Positions 35,906 through 44,415 of a stretch of DNA of 64,000 nt are shown in pieces. Positions within the stretch are counted from its first letter, which is position 1. Every line of letters starts with the position of its first letter. The notes beneath the pieces were generated by a model. That model was not told where the DNA came from and did no database searches. It saw only the letters and a list, made by a program, of their open reading frames with translations. The translations under genes and the position numbers were made by a program. Source of the DNA: Rhodococcus sp. Leaf278 (lineage in GTDB: Bacteria > Actinomycetota > Actinomycetes > Mycobacteriales > Mycobacteriaceae); assembly GCF_001426085.1 (NCBI RefSeq), contig NZ_LMRR01000007.1:43713-107712 (forward strand), written 5' to 3'.

Positions 35906-36946
35906 CTAGCCTGCGGAAACGCTGCGGCCGGCGGACTTCAGGTCGTTGCACGCCTCGACGACACGGGCCGTCATGCCGGCTTCGGCCTTCTTGAGGTAGC
36001 TGCGCGGATCGTAGGCCTTCTTGTTGCCCACCTCGCCGTCGATCTTGAGCACGCCGTCGTAGTTCGAGAAGAAGTGCCCGGCAATGGGACGGCTGAATGC
36101 GTACTGGGTGTCGGTGTCGACGTTCATCTTCACGACGCCGTACTCCAGTGCCTCTTCGATCTCGCTCTTCGCCGAGCCCGATCCGCCGTGGAAGACGAAA
36201 TCGAACGGCTTGGAACCCGATGCCAAGCCGAGCTTCTCCGTCGCAACCTTCTGGCCGTCGGCGAGCACGGACGGCTTGAGCTTGACGTTGCCCGGCTTGT
36301 ACACGCCGTGCACGTTGCCGAAGGTGGCCGCCAGCAGGTACCGCGAGCCCGCGTCGCCTGCTCCGAGTGCCTCGACGGTCTTGAGGAAGTCTTCGTTCGA
36401 GGTGTAGAGCTTGTCGTTGATCTCGGCCTCGACGCCGTCTTCCTCGCCGCCGACGACACCGATCTCCACCTCGAGAATGATGTTCGCAGCCGCAGCGCGG
36501 GCGAGCAGATCCTTGGCGATCTCGAGGTTCTCGTCGATCGGAATGGCCGAGCCGTCCCACATGTGCGACTGGAACAGCGGGTTCTTGCCTGCGTCGACGC
36601 GTTCCTGAGAGATCGCGATCAGCGGCCGCACGTACGTGTCCAGCTTGTCCTTGGGGCAGTGGTCGGTGTGCAGAGCGATGGTGACGTCGTACTTGGCGGC
36701 GATCACGTGCGCGAACTCCGCGAGCGCCACTGCGCCGACGACCATGTCCTTGATACCGAGGCCGGAGCCGAACTCGGCACCGCCGGTCGAGAACTGGATG
36801 ATGCCGTCGCTACCCGCGTCGGCGAAACCCTTGATGGCGGCGTTGATGGACTCGGAACCCACACAGTTGATTGCCGGAAAAGCGAACTTGTGTTCCTTCG
36901 CCCGGCCCAGCATCTCGGCATAGACCTCGGGAGTTGCGATAGGCAC
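35906..36946 (-). CDS. fba: Class II fructose-bisphosphate aldolase
   Basis: A 346-residue zinc aldolase of class IIA. Zinc ligands and active-site regions are seen in ALHTDHCPKD, EVEIGVVGGEEDG, TFGNVHGVY and VFHGGSGSAKSEI, with NVDTDTQYAF near the C-terminus. It splits fructose 1,6-bisphosphate in glycolysis and the reverse in gluconeogenesis. It stands alone, convergent with the Rv0361-like gene and divergent from dedA, the order of Rv0363c. It is probably essential, by analogy with mycobacteria. Confidence 0.97.
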   Translation of the reverse strand: MPIATPEVYAEMLGRAKEHKFAFPAINCVGSESINAAIKGFADAGSDGIIQFSTGGAEFGSGLGIKDMVVGAVALAEFAHVIAAKYDVTIALHTDHCPKDKLDTYVRPLIAISQERVDAGKNPLFQSHMWDGSAIPIDENLEIAKDLLARAAAANIILEVEIGVVGGEEDGVEAEINDKLYTSNEDFLKTVEALGAGDAGSRYLLAATFGNVHGVYKPGNVKLKPSVLADGQKVATEKLGLASGSKPFDFVFHGGSGSAKSEIEEALEYGVVKMNVDTDTQYAFSRPIAGHFFSNYDGVLKIDGEVGNKKAYDPRSYLKKAEAGMTARVVEACNDLKSAGRSVSAG

Positions 36947-37097
36947 GGCGTCATTCCTCCATTGAAAGTTCGATTGTGTCCTGTGCAGTATGGCAACTGC
37001 CGCGCCCGGTGTCGTGCGTACCCGGTGAGGGAAGCGTCGTCGGGATCATGGTCGCGCGTCACCGACTGTTCAGGAGTTACCAGTTTCGGCCGGTAGT

Positions 37098-37838
37098 GTG
37101 GGCGCGGTGAGTCTTCTAGCTGCCTCGGAATCGGTGACGACCAATCTGGCCCTGTTACCTGGATTCCTCGACCCGGTGAACCTGCTCAACTCGTTCGGGC
37201 ACTGGGTGCTCATCGGGCTCCTGCTGGTGGTGTTCATCGAGTCGGGCCTGCTGTTCCCGCTGCTACCAGGCGATTCCTTGCTCTTCACGGCCGGTCTGAT
37301 CGCAGCGTCGAAGTCCACGGAGATCGAGCCGTTCGCGTCGATCTGGACGCTCGTCATCCTCATCCCGATCGCGGCCATTCTCGGCGATCAAGTCGGCTTC
37401 CTCATCGGCACCAAGGGCGGCGCTGCTCTGTTCAAGAGCAATGACGCTCGCTTCTTCAAGAAGAAGTACATCGACGAGTCGCACCTGTTCTTCGAGAAGC
37501 ACGGTCCGATCACCATCATCCTGGCTCGCTTCGTGCCGATCGTGCGGACGTTCGCGCCGGTCGTCGCTGGTGCATCGCACATGAAGTACTCGCTGTTCCT
37601 CACCTACAACGTCGTCGGCGGCGTCCTCTGGGGCGCGGGCGTGACGGTACTGGGATACCTGCTCGGGCAGATCGCGTTCATCCGAGAGCACGTCGACATC
37701 ATCTTCCTGATCATCGTGGCGGTCTCCGTCCTACCGATCGTCATCGAGGTCGGCAAGCGAATGATCAAGGCCCGTAAGACTCCGCTCGGCGAGGCAGCCG
37801 ACGCAATCGAGGCAGACGCCCCGGACACCAAGTCCTGA
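37098..37838 (+). CDS. DedA-family membrane protein
   Basis: A 246-residue DedA/SNARE-associated family protein (Rv0364 position). It has ESGLLFPLLPGDSLLFTAG, the glycine-rich GDQVGFLIGTKGG, and the conserved FEKHGPITIILARFVPIVRTFAPVVAGASHM with the essential arginine and acidic residues, plus several membrane segments. The family acts as lipid flippases or proton-dependent carriers. The start is GTG at 37098 or GTG at 37107; TAGTGT just before suggests a leaderless message starting at 37107. A second dedA follows 16 bases later. Confidence 0.92.
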   Translation: MGAVSLLAASESVTTNLALLPGFLDPVNLLNSFGHWVLIGLLLVVFIESGLLFPLLPGDSLLFTAGLIAASKSTEIEPFASIWTLVILIPIAAILGDQVGFLIGTKGGAALFKSNDARFFKKKYIDESHLFFEKHGPITIILARFVPIVRTFAPVVAGASHMKYSLFLTYNVVGGVLWGAGVTVLGYLLGQIAFIREHVDIIFLIIVAVSVLPIVIEVGKRMIKARKTPLGEAADAIEADAPDTKS

Positions 37839-37854
37839 TCGAGATCCTCCGAAA

Positions 37855-38577
37855 GTGATCGAGCCTGTGCAGTCGATTACCACCGCCCTGAGCGCAACAG
37901 CGCTGCCGGACGTGTCCACGCAAGCAGCCGGCAGCTTCGGCCCGCTACAGACGGCAGGCCCCCTCGTCGTCTGGGTCGTCGTGATGGCATTCGTGTTCAT
38001 CGAGTGCGCGGTCATCATCGGTTTGTTCCTGCCCGGAGATTCGATGCTGATCACGGCGGGAATCGTGATGGCGACCCACGCGTCGGGCACCGGGCACATT
38101 TGGGCCCTCTCGGTCGGAGCGATGGTTGCCGCGATTGCCGGCAACCAGGTGGGATACATGATCGGCCACCGAACCGGCTCGACGCTGGTCGCCCGCAAGA
38201 ACGGCAAGTACCTCAACACGAAGAACCTGCACAAGGTCAATCTGCTGCTCGAGAAGCACGGGTTCTGGGCCGTCCTCGTCGCGCGATGGATCCCCTGGGT
38301 GCGCACGCTGTGCCCACTCGTCGCGGGCGCGGCCAAGATGGATCACCGCCGCTACACCATCGCCAGCACACTCGGCGCGATCATCTGGGCACCGGTGCTG
38401 CTGCTGATCGGGTTCTACTTCGGCTCGTTCATCCAACGCATTCCGTGGCTGATGCCTGCAGTTCTCATCAGCATGATCGTGCTGCTGGTGGTCGGAACCG
38501 GCGTGGGAATCTGGCAATACCGCAAGGAAATGGCGCGACCGGAGGAGACCATCGAGGTCGAAGAGGTCGTCGAGTAG
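37855..38577 (+). CDS. DedA-family membrane protein, second copy
   Basis: A 240-residue DedA protein, clearly related to its neighbour but divergent: IECAVIIGLFLPGDSMLITAG, GNQVGYMIGHRTG and LEKHGFWAVLVARWIPWVRTLCPLVAGAAKM carry the same family blocks. The start is GTG with a weak site 16 bases after the first dedA stop, so the two are co-transcribed. The acidic C-terminus (EETIEVEEVVE) is cytoplasmic. It probably arose by gene duplication. Confidence 0.92.
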   Translation: MIEPVQSITTALSATALPDVSTQAAGSFGPLQTAGPLVVWVVVMAFVFIECAVIIGLFLPGDSMLITAGIVMATHASGTGHIWALSVGAMVAAIAGNQVGYMIGHRTGSTLVARKNGKYLNTKNLHKVNLLLEKHGFWAVLVARWIPWVRTLCPLVAGAAKMDHRRYTIASTLGAIIWAPVLLLIGFYFGSFIQRIPWLMPAVLISMIVLLVVGTGVGIWQYRKEMARPEETIEVEEVVE

Positions 38578-38580
38578 CGG

Positions 38581-38602
38581 CCGCAGAAGCCTGCGGAACG
38601 AC
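38581..38602. repeat. Dispersed intergenic element copy with hairpin
   Basis: CCGCAG-AAGC-CTGCGG (38581-38596) forms a 6-bp hairpin and contains the shared AGCCTGCGGAACGAC core (38588-38602). It lies between convergent dedA and GH76 genes and may serve as a terminator. Confidence 0.55.
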
Positions 38603-39739
38603 TCAGAAACCAGCAGCCGAGACGCGATAGGCCGCTTCCATCAGCATCCAGCCGCCGAGTTGGACCGAAAGATCTCGCTCGGGTACGTCGGACGGTCGCA
38701 CCGTGCCCTCGGTGAAGGTGGCGATGTGCAACCCCTGCCCGGGGAACCTCGCTTCGCGGGTCCAGTCGGCTCCGAACAGAGGATTGTCTTCCACTTCGAG
38801 TCGGTTCTCCCATGCGGCCTCGGCCGAGTTCAGCACGATCGCCGCGGCGAGCTCGCGGGCTCGGTCGTCGGCATCCGAATCTCCCGGTAGCTCCACCGCC
38901 ACCACGGCCAGGTAGCGCGCCAGGATGGAGTTGAACAGGCCGCCGTCTCCCCCACCGCCGCCGGTGATGACGAGGTTGCGGGTCAGGTGGTTCTCCACCG
39001 CGTCGACCAGTGTGTGGACGCGTTTCGCATGTCTGGGTTCGCCGAGTCGAACCGCGAGTTCGGTCTCGAGGCCGAGCGCGACCCCCTGGCAGTAGCTGTA
39101 GATCGCCCGTTCCGCCTCGGGCTGTTTGCCCGCGTCGACGATCGCGCGAGTGGAGTGCACCCCGTCGATGATCAAGCCGGTTCGCGAGTCCGACAGAGTT
39201 CGATTCATCCAGTCGGACATCTCCTGCGCGCGCCACAGTCGACCGGTGCGCGCGAGCATGATCGCGGCCGGACCGTTGGCCGGGGCGTTGTAGAAGTCGT
39301 CCTTCTTGCGCCACGGGATGCCGCCGCCCTCGGCCGGAGCCCAGGCGTCGAACAGCTCCATCTCGATCTGTTGAATGCCACCCCGATTGCCGACGAAATG
39401 CTGCCGCTGGGCACGTTCGAGTGCCAGCCCGAGCCAGGCCATGTCGTCGTAGTAGCTGTTGGTCCATCCGCTGATGTTGCGGGTGCGATGCGCTCGAGTG
39501 ATCTTGTTCAATCGGCGCCGGCGCTTGGGCGTGAGTTCGCGATCGGCGGCATCGACCGCGCAGTCGAGCAGATGGGCCTGCCACCAGTAGTGCCAACGCA
39601 GGAACAACCGCTCGCGGCGAACCGGAGGCCAGGCCACGACTCCGAGCGTCGTGCCCGGCAGCCCCCAGAGCCGACGCATGTGCCGTGCGACGACGGCCCC
39701 CTCCGCAGCGTCCGCACGCTGCGACCACAACTCCTGCAT
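38603..39739 (-). CDS. GH76-family glycoside hydrolase (Rv0365c-like)
   Basis: A 378-residue protein resembling GH76 endo-alpha-1,6-mannanases. The catalytic double aspartate is in TNSYYDDMAWLGLAL (Asp98, Asp99), with a conserved GGIPWRK and GGWMLMEAAYR near the end. No signal peptide is present, so it would act in the cytoplasm, which is unusual for a mannan hydrolase. It holds the place of Rv0365c in the shared gene order. The substrate in Mycobacteriales is unproven; mannose-containing glycolipids are candidates. Confidence 0.8.
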   Translation of the reverse strand: MQELWSQRADAAEGAVVARHMRRLWGLPGTTLGVVAWPPVRRERLFLRWHYWWQAHLLDCAVDAADRELTPKRRRRLNKITRAHRTRNISGWTNSYYDDMAWLGLALERAQRQHFVGNRGGIQQIEMELFDAWAPAEGGGIPWRKKDDFYNAPANGPAAIMLARTGRLWRAQEMSDWMNRTLSDSRTGLIIDGVHSTRAIVDAGKQPEAERAIYSYCQGVALGLETELAVRLGEPRHAKRVHTLVDAVENHLTRNLVITGGGGGDGGLFNSILARYLAVVAVELPGDSDADDRARELAAAIVLNSAEAAWENRLEVEDNPLFGADWTREARFPGQGLHIATFTEGTVRPSDVPERDLSVQLGGWMLMEAAYRVSAAGF

Positions 39740-39813
39740 ACCGAAGATCCTGCCACTTCCGTTGCTGATTCGTTACATCGCGCCCCGGATGAGCGCAGTG
39801 TCACCAGGCAGTG

Positions 39814-40494
39814 TCACCAGGCAGTATCGAGGTCGGCGTGCTGCCGAATCCACGCGTGCATCGCGATCCCAGCGGCGACACCTGCATTGATGCTGCGGGT
39901 GGAACCGAACTGGGCGATCGATACCGTCATCGACGACGATTCGCGGGCTCCGTCGGTGACGCCCGGACCCTCTTGACCGAACAGCAGCAGGCACTCTCGC
40001 GGCAGCTGGGCCGTCTCGATCGGGACCGATCCCGGGGTGTTGTCGACGGCGACGACGACAAGTCCCTGCTCGGCGGCGAACGCCATCAACGCCTCCACCG
40101 AATCGTGGTGATGGAGATGCTGATAACGGTCGGTGACCATGGCACCGCGGCGATTCCATCGACGGCGCCCGACGATGTGCACGGCCTGGGCGGCGAAGGC
40201 ATTCGCGGTGCGCACCACCGTGCCGATGTTCGCGTCGTTGGTGAAGTTCTCGATAGCGACGTGCAGCGAGTGTCGTCGAGTGTCGATGTCGTCGACGATG
40301 GCCTCGCGCCGCCAGTAGCGGTAGGCGTCGACGACGTTGCGGCGGTCGCCACCGGCGAGGAGCTCGGGATCCAATCGAGGATCGTCCGGTGGCGGTTCGA
40401 AGTGGGAATCGGCCCAGGGTCCGACGCCGTTCGGGTTGTCGCCCCACTCGGTGGGTCCGATGTCCTCCGACGGCGAATTGCTGTCGCCGCTCAA
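39814..40494 (-). CDS. SpoU/TrmH-family RNA 2'-O-methyltransferase
   Basis: A 226-residue SPOUT methyltransferase. Motif 1 is IENFTNDANIGTVVRTANAF, motif 2 is LLLFGQEGPGV and motif 3 is VSIAQFGSTRSINAGVAAGIAM; together these form the trefoil-knot SAM site. It methylates 2'-OH groups in tRNA or rRNA. I place the start at TTG 40494, because it overlaps the preceding stop (TTGA) and gives a plausible N-terminus; no ATG or GTG fits better. Position matches Rv0380c. It starts just after a lipoprotein gene. Confidence 0.85.
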   Translation of the reverse strand: MSGDSNSPSEDIGPTEWGDNPNGVGPWADSHFEPPPDDPRLDPELLAGGDRRNVVDAYRYWRREAIVDDIDTRRHSLHVAIENFTNDANIGTVVRTANAFAAQAVHIVGRRRWNRRGAMVTDRYQHLHHHDSVEALMAFAAEQGLVVVAVDNTPGSVPIETAQLPRECLLLFGQEGPGVTDGARESSSMTVSIAQFGSTRSINAGVAAGIAMHAWIRQHADLDTAW

Positions 40495-41093
40495 TAGACT
40501 TCGTTGCTGTCGGGCGCGATGCGAAATCCGTGGCCGGTTGCGTCGTCGACGCACGAGATGCCGTTCTCCGCGGACGTGCAGGTGAAGCCGGCCTCGGCGA
40601 TGGTAGCGCCCACAGCCAACGGCGGATCGATGGTTTCCCCGCCCGAGGTGTAGACCACACCGCCCGAGCACATGAATGCTGCGGGCCCATCGTTGGTGAC
40701 TCGAATTCCGTTGCCCCAGTTGATCATACAATCGTCAGGCCGTGGCGGAACCGGGCTTGTGGTGCCCTGACACCCGGCCTCGGTACGGCTCGACAACGGC
40801 ACGATGCCGCACTGGAACAGACCGTCGGGAGAACTGAAGTAGTACGCGCCCCCGATGGCCGCATACGTAGTCTGCGGTTCGGCGGTGGGTGGCGGTTCGA
40901 TCGGCGGCGGAGGTGGAGGCAGCGGTACCTCGGTTGTCGTCACCGGAGCCACGGTGGTGGTCGCGGTGGTCGTCGTCGGCGCGGGCGTGGTGGTCGACGT
41001 CGTCGGCGGCGGGGGCTGAGCGGCGGATTCACCGCTACAACCGGAGACCACGAGAGCCGTGACCGCCCCGATCCCGATCAGCCAACCCCGCAT
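40491..41093 (-). CDS. Secreted lipoprotein with Pro/Thr-rich linker
   Basis: A 200-residue lipoprotein. The signal ends in the lipobox VVSGC. A Pro/Thr-rich linker of about 45 residues (runs of TTT and PPPPPP) leads to a globular domain of about 120 residues with six cysteines (FQCGI, AGCQGT, DDCMI, FMCSG, FTCTS, ISCVDD). These probably form disulfides outside the cell. I do not recognise the family. The start at 41093 is chosen because it leads directly into the signal; two upstream in-frame ATGs are possible. It overlaps the methylase start by four bases. Confidence 0.75.
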   Translation of the reverse strand: MRGWLIGIGAVTALVVSGCSGESAAQPPPPTTSTTTPAPTTTTATTTVAPVTTTEVPLPPPPPPIEPPPTAEPQTTYAAIGGAYYFSSPDGLFQCGIVPLSSRTEAGCQGTTSPVPPRPDDCMINWGNGIRVTNDGPAAFMCSGGVVYTSGGETIDPPLAVGATIAEAGFTCTSAENGISCVDDATGHGFRIAPDSNEVY

Positions 41094-41215
41094 CGAACCC
41101 AGCCTGCTCGAACCACACATGCTCAGCATGAAGAAACCCCGACCCACCTTTCGACACCGATCCCTCGAAAGACCGACGATACCGGCGCACCGCCGGCATC
41201 GTTCGGCGAGAAGTC

Positions 41216-42013
41216 CTAGGTGTGGCTCAGGCGCCGGTTGACCTCACGAGTGAGCCATGCGGGCGAGAAGCGCGACCCGAGCGAGAGCGCCTTGGACGGC
41301 AAGCCGACCGGGAAATGCACCTTGTGCAACCGACGCTTGACCGGACGGGTCGCGTCGAAGATCGCGTCGGACACATCCTTCACGGTGAGCTTGATTCCGA
41401 GCGAGCTCGTGGTGCCCGTCGAGACACCCTGGGTCATCGCCGTCTGGACGAACAGCGGCCACATGGCCTTGACCGAGATGTCGTACTTGCTCCACTCGAG
41501 GTCCAGCGCTTCGGTGATGCCGCGTACCGCGAACTTGGTCGCGCCGTAGGTCACCAGCTCGGGCTGACCGTAGATGGCCGACGCGGAGCACAGGTTGACG
41601 ACCTGCGCGCCTGCGGTGTCCTTCAGGTACGGAAACGCCGCGAGGGTTCCGTAGATGACGCCGTTGACGTTGATGTCGATCTGCCGGCGGTGTACCGACA
41701 GCGGCATGTCCTCGAAGGCACCCGCGGCAAGAATGCCGGCGTTGTTGATCAGAATGTCGAGGCGACCGTCGCCCTCCCCGACGAACTCCTTCAACCGGGT
41801 TTCCCACTGGTCGGAGTTGGTTACATCCAAGGTGCCGGTCACGACGCGGCCGCTGAGCGAGGCAGCTTCCTTGCCGAGTGACGCCAAGCCGGTCTCGTCG
41901 ATGTCGTACGCACCGACGAGGTAGCCACTGGCCGCGAACTTGAGAGCAGTTGCGCGGCCGATACCTGCTGCTGCGCCGGAGATGAAGACAGTTGGTCGAG
42001 TCACATCGAACAC
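41216..42013 (-). CDS. Short-chain dehydrogenase/reductase
   Basis: A 265-residue classical SDR. The cofactor motif is VFISGAAAGIGRATA (TGxxxGxG-like with SGAAAGIG), then ILINNAGIL and the active site Ser...YGATK (CSASAIYGQPELVTYGATKFAV). The aspartate of GAYDIDETG suggests NAD(H) preference. The substrate is unknown. A 10-bp palindrome lies about 18 bases upstream of the start. Alone on the minus strand, with 122 bases of mostly featureless DNA to the lipoprotein gene. Confidence 0.9.
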   Translation of the reverse strand: MFDVTRPTVFISGAAAGIGRATALKFAASGYLVGAYDIDETGLASLGKEAASLSGRVVTGTLDVTNSDQWETRLKEFVGEGDGRLDILINNAGILAAGAFEDMPLSVHRRQIDINVNGVIYGTLAAFPYLKDTAGAQVVNLCSASAIYGQPELVTYGATKFAVRGITEALDLEWSKYDISVKAMWPLFVQTAMTQGVSTGTTSSLGIKLTVKDVSDAIFDATRPVKRRLHKVHFPVGLPSKALSLGSRFSPAWLTREVNRRLSHT

Positions 42014-42030
42014 CGTACATGTAACCCTAC

Positions 42031-42040
42031 TTACCGGTAA
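42031..42040. promoter_or_regulatory. Palindrome TTACCGGTAA upstream of the SDR gene
   Basis: A perfect 10-bp palindrome with a partial copy (gtaaccctac) just before it lies between the divergent SDR and DUF3592 genes. It resembles half-site arrangements of TetR regulators. No regulator gene is adjacent. Confidence 0.35.
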
Positions 42041-42093
42041 CCCCCTATCGTCGAATATCGAACCACCGCTGCGGGCGGCCCAGGAGTGTCGAA

Positions 42094-42546
42094 GTGAACA
42101 ACACGAGAATCGTGCGTGCTGTCGTCATCGTGACGATCGTGTACGCCGTCGTGCTGGCGATCTGGATCGGCTGGTTGAACCCTCGAACGCCGCCCGGAAC
42201 GCTTCCGTACCAGCTCGCTGCATTGGTCGCCGGATTCGGCGCGGCTCTCGGGCTGGCGATGATGATCGCCGGACGCCCGACGCGCGAGCAGAAGGAACTG
42301 ATCGAGCACGGCGTCGAGGGGTGGGCGACGGTGGACGCCATCCGCCGGATCGACGACGACACTGCCGAGCTGGACCTGGAATTCACCGTGCCGGGTTCGA
42401 ACAGCTACTTCGGCAAGATCGTCTACGACATTCCCGAATCGGACAGCGCCCGGTTCGAGCCGGGGACGGTGATCGCGGTCCGCGTCGATCCGGCACACCG
42501 CGAACGGGTTCTGCTACTGCCTCGACCGCAACGCCTCGACGAGTAG
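42094..42546 (+). CDS. Small two-span membrane protein, DUF3592-like
   Basis: A 150-residue protein with two membrane segments (about residues 8-28, IVTIVYAVVLAIWIGWL, and 40-60, AALVAGFGAALGLAMMI) followed by a beta-rich cytoplasmic or outer domain of about 80 residues. The G-V-x-G-x-A-T-V motif (EHGVEGWATVDAI) and a final Y/G-x-V-x-V-R-V-D-P (VIAVRVDPAHRERV) are typical of DUF3592-like proteins. The function is unknown. Its end overlaps the convergent lysoplasmalogenase gene by 33 bases. Confidence 0.75.
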   Translation: MNNTRIVRAVVIVTIVYAVVLAIWIGWLNPRTPPGTLPYQLAALVAGFGAALGLAMMIAGRPTREQKELIEHGVEGWATVDAIRRIDDDTAELDLEFTVPGSNSYFGKIVYDIPESDSARFEPGTVIAVRVDPAHRERVLLLPRPQRLDE

Positions 42547-43152
42547 GACCTGCGCCGCGACGTACGTCGACAGGATGATCGCCTCCGCGGTCCTGCGGTG
42601 ACGGTCCTCGGTCAGGAACAGGCGACGGAACACGATCAGTGCATCGGATGCGGTGAACAACGCGCCGCCGATCATCAGCCGTCGATCGCCGCCGCGCGCC
42701 GGGGAGAGGGCAGACAGCGTCGATGTGGTCGCCAGTATCGCCCCGTAGGTCGACAAGGTCGACGCCACCGCCGGCTGCCGTCGGGCCAACAGCACCGCCG
42801 CGGCCGCCCACCCGGCGTACCTCGGAATCGCATCGATCGGTGTCGGCCGTGCACCGCGACGAAGCAGCAGACAGGTGTAACTCCCCTGCATCACGGCAAA
42901 GGCACGCGCGCCCCATTTCAGAGCGGAATCGTCGTCGGGATCGATCAACAGAACGTCGCCGGCCGTCGCCGCGGCGAGGCCGACCAACAGCACTCGATCA
43001 CGAGCCGGATCGAGCCCGGTCGCCAAGGCCGGAACGATCAGCGGCTTGGCGATTTTTTGCAACCCAGCCGAGCCTGCCCAGGCCCCGAACACCGTCGCCG
43101 TACCCGCAACCAGAGCTGCGGCGCGGGCTCGCTGCACCCGGTCGAGAACCAT
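42514..43152 (-). CDS. YhhN-family lysoplasmalogenase
   Basis: A 212-residue membrane protein with about seven hydrophobic helices. The YhhN pattern is visible: LQKIAKPLIVPALA near the start, LAAATAGDVLLI with an aspartate in the membrane, and LMIGGALFTASDALIVFRRL near the end. The family (TMEM86/YhhN) hydrolyses the vinyl-ether bond of lysoplasmalogens. Bacterial members are mostly untested. A palindrome is found upstream of the start. Confidence 0.85.
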   Translation of the reverse strand: MVLDRVQRARAAALVAGTATVFGAWAGSAGLQKIAKPLIVPALATGLDPARDRVLLVGLAAATAGDVLLIDPDDDSALKWGARAFAVMQGSYTCLLLRRGARPTPIDAIPRYAGWAAAAVLLARRQPAVASTLSTYGAILATTSTLSALSPARGGDRRLMIGGALFTASDALIVFRRLFLTEDRHRRTAEAIILSTYVAAQVLLVEALRSRQ

Positions 43153-43179
43153 CGCACGCCTTCCGCCGAACCCATCACA

Positions 43180-43203
43180 GCCAACGTCACATGTGACGCT
43201 GGC
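43180..43203. promoter_or_regulatory. Near-perfect 24-bp palindrome upstream of the lysoplasmalogenase gene
   Basis: GCCAACGTCACA (43180-43191) faces TGTGACGCTGGC (43192-43203) with one mismatch in twelve pairs. It lies between divergent genes, 27 bases before the lysoplasmalogenase start and 80 before the Rv1733c-like gene. A dimeric regulator site is likely, but its owner is unknown. Confidence 0.5.
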
Positions 43204-43283
43204 CCCTACTGCTTGATACTCGCAGGTCGTCTCGTCATCGTGGAAAGGTCGGTCGGAATCATTTCGAAGTAGTGGGGACCATC

Positions 43284-43883
43284 ATGCGCCGCAAACTCAC
43301 CGGGCAGGCCCGCTCGGCACACACCGACCTCTCGGGCTACCCCAACCCGCTGCTTCGCGACTGCGACATCCGCCAGTCCCGCGTCAAGCACTGGGTCACC
43401 GCGCTGCTGATCGTCATGATTCCGGTGTCGCTGTGGATCGGCCTCGCCGCTCACAGCGATCAGCAACAACGCCTCGAGGATCAGAGGGGCTCGATCCACC
43501 AGGTCACTGCCACCACAACGGCGACTACGACGACGCCATCCGTTGCATCGGCGGATTTCGGCTCGTCCGGTGCCGCCGCTGCCACTGCCGTCGACTCCCG
43601 CTGGGTCTACCGGGGCGTCGAGCACACCGGTCGCGTCAGCGTCGACACCGGTTCTCCGATCGGAACCACCGCTCAGATCTGGGTCGACAACAGCGGCAAC
43701 CTGAGCCTGCGGCCACTGACGTCGTCGGACGTCGTCGCTGCGTCGATCTTCAACGCGATCGGAAGCTGGATTCTGGCCGCGGTGGTTCTCCTCGGCATCT
43801 ATTTCGTGGTGCGCTTCCGGTACGACGGTCGACGTATCGCCGAGTGGGACCGCGACATCGCGGATCTCCTGAGCCGACACTGA
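43284..43883 (+). CDS. Two-span membrane protein, Rv1733c-like
   Basis: A 199-residue protein with two membrane segments (about residues 40-60 and 150-172) and an outer domain between them. NPLLRDCDIRQSRVKHWVTA at the first segment and AQIWVDNSGNL in the loop are typical of the Rv1733c group of actinobacterial membrane proteins. The function is unknown; Rv1733c is a dormancy antigen in M. tuberculosis. ATG 43284 has GGGGACC about five bases upstream; GTG 43272 is the alternative. Confidence 0.78.
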   Translation: MRRKLTGQARSAHTDLSGYPNPLLRDCDIRQSRVKHWVTALLIVMIPVSLWIGLAAHSDQQQRLEDQRGSIHQVTATTTATTTTPSVASADFGSSGAAAATAVDSRWVYRGVEHTGRVSVDTGSPIGTTAQIWVDNSGNLSLRPLTSSDVVAASIFNAIGSWILAAVVLLGIYFVVRFRYDGRRIAEWDRDIADLLSRH

Positions 43884-43953
43884 CTCCCCGACTTCCCCGA
43901 TCTCCCTCGGGCTCACGTTGCGATAGATAGTTAGTGTATGTAACAATAAATCC

Positions 43954-44415
43954 GTGAGTCATTCCGATGAAGACATCCGGGACCTGCTCTCGCAGCTGGT
44001 CACCAGTTCGTCGCGCTTCGTGCGACTGGCCGCCCGGTTCGGCAGTGACGAATGGCCGCGAGCATGGATGCGAGCCCTGTCGCTGCTCGAGGAGTACCAG
44101 CCACTGCGCATCAGTACCTTCGCCGAGCTGGATCGATGCTCCCAACCATCGGCGACGGCATTGCTCGCCAAGCTGAGCAACGCCGACCTCGTCACCAGGA
44201 GATCCGACCCCGACGACTCGCGCGCCGTGCTCGTCGAGATGACCGAGGCCGGCCATCGCTGGCTCGCCGACGGTCGACGCCACCTCGTCGACGGACTGGT
44301 CCCGTACCTGTCCGACCTCGACCCAGAACAGATACAGAAACTGACCGACGGCTTGGGCGAGCTTCGCAGCATCCTCGAGCCCGTCGATCACGGAATGAGA
44401 GGAACTCTTTCGTGA
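43954..44415 (+). CDS. MarR-family transcriptional regulator
   Basis: A 153-residue winged-helix regulator. The MarR pattern is visible: an N-terminal dimer helix, LEEYQPLRISTFAELDRCSQPSATALLAKLSNADLVTR as helix-turn-helix, and RRSDPDDSRAVLVEMTEAGHRWL as the wing. It overlaps the MFS gene by four bases (GTGA) and is the first gene of that unit. It probably represses the unit and is relieved by the compound that the transporter exports. The upstream AT-rich region (43925-43952) is the likely promoter and operator. Confidence 0.92.
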   Translation: MSHSDEDIRDLLSQLVTSSSRFVRLAARFGSDEWPRAWMRALSLLEEYQPLRISTFAELDRCSQPSATALLAKLSNADLVTRRSDPDDSRAVLVEMTEAGHRWLADGRRHLVDGLVPYLSDLDPEQIQKLTDGLGELRSILEPVDHGMRGTLS

